64,000 nt of DNA from Gammaproteobacteria bacterium (GTDB taxonomy: Bacteria > Pseudomonadota > Gammaproteobacteria > Steroidobacterales > JABDKV01), in contig JABDJB010000078.1 of assembly GCA_013003425.1 (NCBI GenBank), forward strand, positions 1 to 64,000, given 5' to 3'. The stretch's first letter is position 1. Every line of letters begins with the position of its first letter. Shown piece by piece: positions 59,983 to 64,000 of the stretch. The position numbers and the translations under genes are program-made. The notes beneath the pieces were generated by a model. The model did not search any database. It was not told the DNA's origin and worked only from the letters and a program-made list of their open reading frames with translations.

Positions 59983-61605
59983 TTAGTTATTGTTTTTTTT
60001 GGATTTATTTCGGCAATAATCCAGCAGCTGTAGCGTTGAAGGGTTACGTGAGCTGCCCAGCGGTTGGTTAAGACCGGGCAGGATCTCGCCTGCCAGCTGC
60101 TTGCCCAGCTCGACACCCCACTGGTCGAAAGAGTTGATTCCCCAGATGATGCCCTGCACGAAGATCTTGTGTTCGTACAGTGCAACCAGGCTGCCCAGGG
60201 CCCGCGGATCGAGCTGCTGCAGAAGAATCGTATTGCTGGGCCGGTTGCCGGCAAACGTCCGGTGTGGTGCGAGTTCAGCGCTGCTGTGCTGGCGGGTCTC
60301 CTCAAGACTCCTGCCCAGCATCAGGGCCTCACTCTGGGCGAAGCAGTTTGCCAGCAGCAGGTCATGATGCTCGCGCAACGGATGCCCGGGATTCACCACG
60401 GCGATAAAATCTGCCGGCACCAGCCGCGAACCCTGGTGTAACAGCTGGAAATAGGCGTGCTGCGAGTTGGTCCCGGGGCTACCCCAAACCACCGGCCCGG
60501 TGTGGTAGTCGATCAGATCGCCATCAACAGTCGTGTGTTTGCCGTTGCTCTCCATATCGGCCTGTTGCAGATACTCCGGCAACCAGCGCAGTTGTTCTGC
60601 ATAAGGCAGAACCGCGCAGGTTTCGGCGCCGAGAAAATTGTTGTACCAGACGCCCAGCAGTGCCATCAGCACGGGCCAGTTTTCGTGCAACTCGCTGTCG
60701 CGAAAATGTCTGTCCATAGCGTGAGCACCGGCCAGAAGCTGCTCGAATCGCTCGAACCCGACACTCAGGATAATCGGCAAGCCGATTGCAGACCACAGCG
60801 AGTAGCGACCACCAACCCAGTCCCAGAAGCCGAACATGTTCTCGGTATCGATGCCAAATGCAGCGACCTTTTCAGCATTGGTTGAAACAGCAACAAAGTG
60901 TCGTTCGACATCGGCGGCCGTCGCCCCGCCATCCAGCAGCCATGATCTGGCCGTGGCAGCATTTGTCATTGTCTCCTGCGTACCGAAACTTTTTGACGCC
61001 ACTATAAACAGCGTCGATGCCGGGTTCAGGGTCTGCAGCCGGGAATGGATATCTGCGCCGTCGATATTGGAAACAAAATGTACCGCCGGGCCATCGGCAA
61101 AGTCACGTAGCGCGGTCGTAACCATCTGCGGACCAAGGTGTGATCCGCCGATACCGATATTGACGACGTCGCGTATCGGCAGCCCGCTAAAGCCCAGCCA
61201 GCTTCCATCGCGTACCTTCTGGCTGAATACCGCCAGGCGACCCAGCACCTGGTGTACGGCCGGCACAACATCAGTGCCGTCCAGAATAACGCGTTCAGTG
61301 GCCGGCGCGCGCAAGGCAGTATGCAAGACTGCCCGCTGCTCGGTAACGTTCAGTCGGTTGCCGGTAAAACTCTTTGCGATTGCACCCGGGATATCGCGCT
61401 CTAGCGCCAGCTGCAGCAGCAGCGCCAGGCCATCATCGTCAATGCGGTTCTTTGAGTAATCGAGGAACAGGCCCTCAAAGGTGCTGCTGAAGCGCGACGC
61501 ACGCTGTAGATCAGCCGCAAACAGCTCGCGCATGTGAACGGCACCGAAACTGCGGCGATACTCACCAAGCTCGCGCCAGGCCGTGCAACTGGTCAGTTTT
61601 TTCAC
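59983..61605 (-). CDS. pgi: Glucose-6-phosphate isomerase
   Basis: A 540-residue enzyme. It has NIGIGGSHLGPQMVTTAL for phosphate, FIVASKSFGTQETMTNA, and the active-site glutamates/histidine in FGFWDWVGGRYSLWSAIGLP and QLDMES-like segments (YLQQADMESNGKH, NSFDQWGVELGKQLA). The GTG start overlaps the glgC stop by four bases (GTGA), so the two are coupled. It interconverts glucose 6-phosphate and fructose 6-phosphate. The last ten residues are a run of Lys/Asn (CRNKSKKNNN). Confidence 0.95.
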   Translation of the reverse strand: MKKLTSCTAWRELGEYRRSFGAVHMRELFAADLQRASRFSSTFEGLFLDYSKNRIDDDGLALLLQLALERDIPGAIAKSFTGNRLNVTEQRAVLHTALRAPATERVILDGTDVVPAVHQVLGRLAVFSQKVRDGSWLGFSGLPIRDVVNIGIGGSHLGPQMVTTALRDFADGPAVHFVSNIDGADIHSRLQTLNPASTLFIVASKSFGTQETMTNAATARSWLLDGGATAADVERHFVAVSTNAEKVAAFGIDTENMFGFWDWVGGRYSLWSAIGLPIILSVGFERFEQLLAGAHAMDRHFRDSELHENWPVLMALLGVWYNNFLGAETCAVLPYAEQLRWLPEYLQQADMESNGKHTTVDGDLIDYHTGPVVWGSPGTNSQHAYFQLLHQGSRLVPADFIAVVNPGHPLREHHDLLLANCFAQSEALMLGRSLEETRQHSSAELAPHRTFAGNRPSNTILLQQLDPRALGSLVALYEHKIFVQGIIWGINSFDQWGVELGKQLAGEILPGLNQPLGSSRNPSTLQLLDYCRNKSKKNNN

Positions 61606-62879
61606 TTCAGGTGATTCGGTTCCTGCCCGAGCATTTCGGGAACGACCAGCGTCACACCATGGTCTGTCACCCGGTACCGTTGGCGATCTTCGTCGGGGTA
61701 ATAACCGATAATTGTCCCATCCGGTATAACCACGCCCTTGTCTATCACGGCCTTGTTTATCTTGCAGGCCGCACCAATGCGCACGTCGGGCAGGATTACC
61801 GAATCCTCCACGACAGTATGATTTTCGATATGCACATTTGAAAACAGCAGCGAACGGCTGACCGTAGCGCCTGACACAATGCAGCCGCCAGATACCATCG
61901 AGTCGAGCGCCATGCCGCGCTTGTCTTCAAAATCAAATACAAATTTTGCCGGCGGCAGTTGCTCCTGGTAAGTCCATATCGGCCAGTCATGGTCGTAAAG
62001 GTTTAGCTCCGGCGTGACACCGAGCAGCTCAAGATTTGCGGACCAATAGGACTCTACCGTGCCGACATCCCGCCAGTAAGCACGTTGGCCGGTTTCCGGA
62101 TCGCGGAATGGAAAGGCTGCGACGTGATAGTGGTCAATACAGGACGGAATGATGTCCTTGCCAAAGTCATGACTGGAATCGCCATCATCAGCATCACTGG
62201 CCAGCAGCTCACACAGCAGCCCTGTCTCGAACACGTAAATACCCATCGAGGCCATCGCATGGGTGGTGCTGCCCGGCAATGGCTGCGGCTCAGCCGGCTT
62301 CTCCTGGAATGCCGTAACGCGGTTTTGCCCGTCGGTCTGCATCACCCCGAAACCCTTGGCATCCTCCAGTGGCACCTCGATGCACCCGACAGTGATGTCG
62401 GCACCTGTTTCGGCATGAAATGCCAGCAGATTACCGTAGTCCATTTTGTAGATGTGGTCGCCACCGAGTATCAAAACGTAGCGCGGGTTATGACGGCGGA
62501 TTATGTCGATATTCTGGTAGATAGCATCAGCCGTGCCGGCATACCAGCCAGTGTGCAGATGCTGCATGGCGGGCAACAACTCGACAAACTCATTGAGCTC
62601 TGCACGCAGGAAGCCCCAGCCCTGTTGAATGTGCCGGATCAGCGAGTACGCCTTGTACTGGCTGAGCACGCCAATCCGCCGCAGGTCAGAGTTGATGCAG
62701 TTGGACAGGGGAAAATCGATTATGCGGAATTTGCCACCAAAGGGCATTGAAGGCTTTGCCCGCCAGCGCGTCAGGTCCAGCAGTCGGGTGCCACCACCGC
62801 CGGCAAGGATCAGTGCCAGCGTGTCCTTCGTCAGACGGCTAACAAACCTGGGTGTTTGTCTCGCGGGGGTACTCATCAA
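61602..62879 (-). CDS. glgC: Glucose-1-phosphate adenylyltransferase
   Basis: A 425-residue ADP-glucose pyrophosphorylase. The signature ALILAGGGGTRLLDLT and RAKPSMPFGGKFRIIDFPLS lie near the N-terminus, ILGGDHIYKMDYGNLLAFH follows, and the C-terminal left-handed helix domain (VIDKGVVIPDGTIIGYYPDE) closes the chain. It makes ADP-glucose for glycogen. It is divergent from glgA across 152 bases. Confidence 0.95.
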   Translation of the reverse strand: MMSTPARQTPRFVSRLTKDTLALILAGGGGTRLLDLTRWRAKPSMPFGGKFRIIDFPLSNCINSDLRRIGVLSQYKAYSLIRHIQQGWGFLRAELNEFVELLPAMQHLHTGWYAGTADAIYQNIDIIRRHNPRYVLILGGDHIYKMDYGNLLAFHAETGADITVGCIEVPLEDAKGFGVMQTDGQNRVTAFQEKPAEPQPLPGSTTHAMASMGIYVFETGLLCELLASDADDGDSSHDFGKDIIPSCIDHYHVAAFPFRDPETGQRAYWRDVGTVESYWSANLELLGVTPELNLYDHDWPIWTYQEQLPPAKFVFDFEDKRGMALDSMVSGGCIVSGATVSRSLLFSNVHIENHTVVEDSVILPDVRIGAACKINKAVIDKGVVIPDGTIIGYYPDEDRQRYRVTDHGVTLVVPEMLGQEPNHLK

Positions 62880-63031
62880 TTACTCCATTCCAGACTTAAA
62901 GTCGGCGTAGCGCGTTACCCCGGTTTGACACGGCCGGCAACAAACAAGACCATTGTTGCGCCCGCGGGCAGTTCCCTGCGCCGGTTAAACGTCGTCTTTA
63001 TAGTACCGGGTGGCGCTAGCGAAGCAAGAAA

Positions 63032-64000
63032 ATGCGAATTTGCCTGATAAGTTCGGAATTTACCCCCTTTGCCAAGACCGGCGGGTTGGGTGATGCCGTT
63101 GCCGCGCTTTCGTCGCGGCTCTATCGCAATGGCCACGATGTCCGCGTTTTCATGCCGCTGTACAACAGCATCAGCGAACGACGCGATGCAATCGTACCGG
63201 TCGATTTCCTGCAGGATCTCGAAATCCAGGTCGGCGACGGCGGGCTCGGGTTTTCGGTACATACCGGACCACAACAGGACGACATGTGGCTGTATTTTAT
63301 CAACTGCCCCGCCCTCTACGGGCGGACGGACCTTTATACCGCTGACGAGGATGAATTCCTGCGCTTCGTCATGCTTTCACGAGGAGCGCTGGAGTGCTGC
63401 CAGCGCATGGCGTGGTCGCCGGAGCTTGTCGTATGCAACGACTGGCAAGCCGCGCTGACGCCTCTGTATCTCAAGTCGGTCTATGCGTGGGACAGTCTGT
63501 TTGCCGCCACCAGCAGCGTGGTCAGTATTCACAATATCGGTTACCAGGGTGTTTTTGGCAGCCACATACTCGAACCTGCCGGCCTGGCCGATCATCAGCA
63601 TCTGCTTGACCAGAATGAACTGGCGCAGGGAAGAATCAACTTCCTGCAAACGGGAATCCTGCATGCCGACAAGATCACGACCGTCAGCCCTACCTATGCC
63701 GGTGAAATCTGTACACCCGAATACGGCATGGGTCTGGAACACCTTTTGCAGCAGCGTCGGGAGGATTTACACGGCATTCTCAATGGTGTGGATTACGACA
63801 TCTGGGACCCGGGCCACGACACCCTGATCCCGCATCCTTACAACGCCAGCAATCTGCAGGGCAAGAACCAGAACAAGACAGCACTGCAAAACCGGTTTGG
63901 TCTCACACCTGATCCGGCCGCTCCCCTGATTGGCATCGTATCGCGACTGGCCAGCCAGAAGGGTTTCGAGCTTGCTTACAATGTACTTCCCGACTTGCTG
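63032..64000 (+). CDS. glgA: Glycogen synthase GlgA (partial, cut by window end)
   Basis: The ATG at 63032 opens RICLISSEFTPFAKTGGLGD, the GlgA nucleotide-sugar motif KTGGLGD with KTG at about 15-17. SIHNIGYQGVF, HADKITTVSPTYAGEI, GILNGVDYDIWDP and GIVSRLASQKGFELA follow in the right order. About 323 residues are seen of the usual 480. It elongates alpha-1,4 glucan from ADP-glucose. The stop lies beyond the window. Confidence 0.95.
   Translation, partial: MRICLISSEFTPFAKTGGLGDAVAALSSRLYRNGHDVRVFMPLYNSISERRDAIVPVDFLQDLEIQVGDGGLGFSVHTGPQQDDMWLYFINCPALYGRTDLYTADEDEFLRFVMLSRGALECCQRMAWSPELVVCNDWQAALTPLYLKSVYAWDSLFAATSSVVSIHNIGYQGVFGSHILEPAGLADHQHLLDQNELAQGRINFLQTGILHADKITTVSPTYAGEICTPEYGMGLEHLLQQRREDLHGILNGVDYDIWDPGHDTLIPHPYNASNLQGKNQNKTALQNRFGLTPDPAAPLIGIVSRLASQKGFELAYNVLPDLL

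Noticed and set aside
59992-59999. Run of eight T as a slippery site in pgi
   Set aside because: It lies in the last codons of pgi; slippage there would only change a short Lys/Asn tail.

Overview
The window is about 64 kb of dense chromosomal DNA (high GC, gaps mostly under 100 bases, many 4-base stop/start overlaps) from a Gram-negative, probably marine or soil gammaproteobacterium. Pointers are the fabDG-acpP-fabF-pabBC-mltG-tmk-holB-pilZ block, the gsp (type II secretion) genes, a rhombosortase-like protease, a TonB receptor, a fadI-fadJ pair and a Pseudomonas-like spuI/spuABC polyamine layout. The exact genus cannot be read from the sequence. No tRNA, rRNA, insertion sequence, phage gene or CRISPR array was seen.

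Region 1 (1-6.5 kb) is an envelope and osmotic stress block. A sigma-54 activator (2305-3627) lies between two small operons: entericidin-like lipoprotein plus MscS channel, and repeat lipoprotein plus PLDc_N-type membrane peptide plus PRC-barrel protein. Both operons have an almost perfect -24/-12 sigma-54 promoter, and both carry, 80-120 bp further upstream, a pair of related dyads (CGGAA-N5-TTCCG type) spaced about 20 bp. This is the best candidate in the window for an undescribed regulatory system. MgtC-like and cardiolipin synthase-like genes follow.

Region 2 (6.6-25 kb) is mainly polyamine catabolism: an atypical SLC13-type transporter with a CBS partner, an unknown membrane protein, spuC, puuA/spuB, puuD/spuA, a divergent second glutamylpolyamine synthetase (spuI-like) overlapping a CaiB-type CoA transferase, puuB, an aldehyde dehydrogenase and a puuP-like permease. 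A TPR-sulfotransferase and TonB receptor pair sits between these and an agmatinase (speB). The TonB gene end is followed by decaying 46-48 bp tandem copies of its own 3' end.

Region 3 (25-37 kb) holds single genes and small operons: a class III cyclase-like protein, a lipobox-bearing methyltransferase, gloB, typA, a moeB-like E1, a CheY-like receiver, a ypfJ-type zinc peptidase, an EEP-family hydrolase, fadI-fadJ and a double cNMP-binding plus rhodanese protein.

Region 4 (37-57.5 kb) runs from pilZ back through holB, tmk, mltG, pabC, pabB, fabF, acpP, fabG and fabD to a rhombosortase-like gene, then divergently gspG-N, then a convergent AddA/AddB-like pair whose helicase motifs are partly eroded.

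Region 5 (57.8-64 kb) has a FixL/FixJ-like pair lacking the FixL haem histidine, a pseudo-receiver gene with a possible 1-base frameshift, pgi and glgC (one operon), and a divergent glgA cut by the window end.
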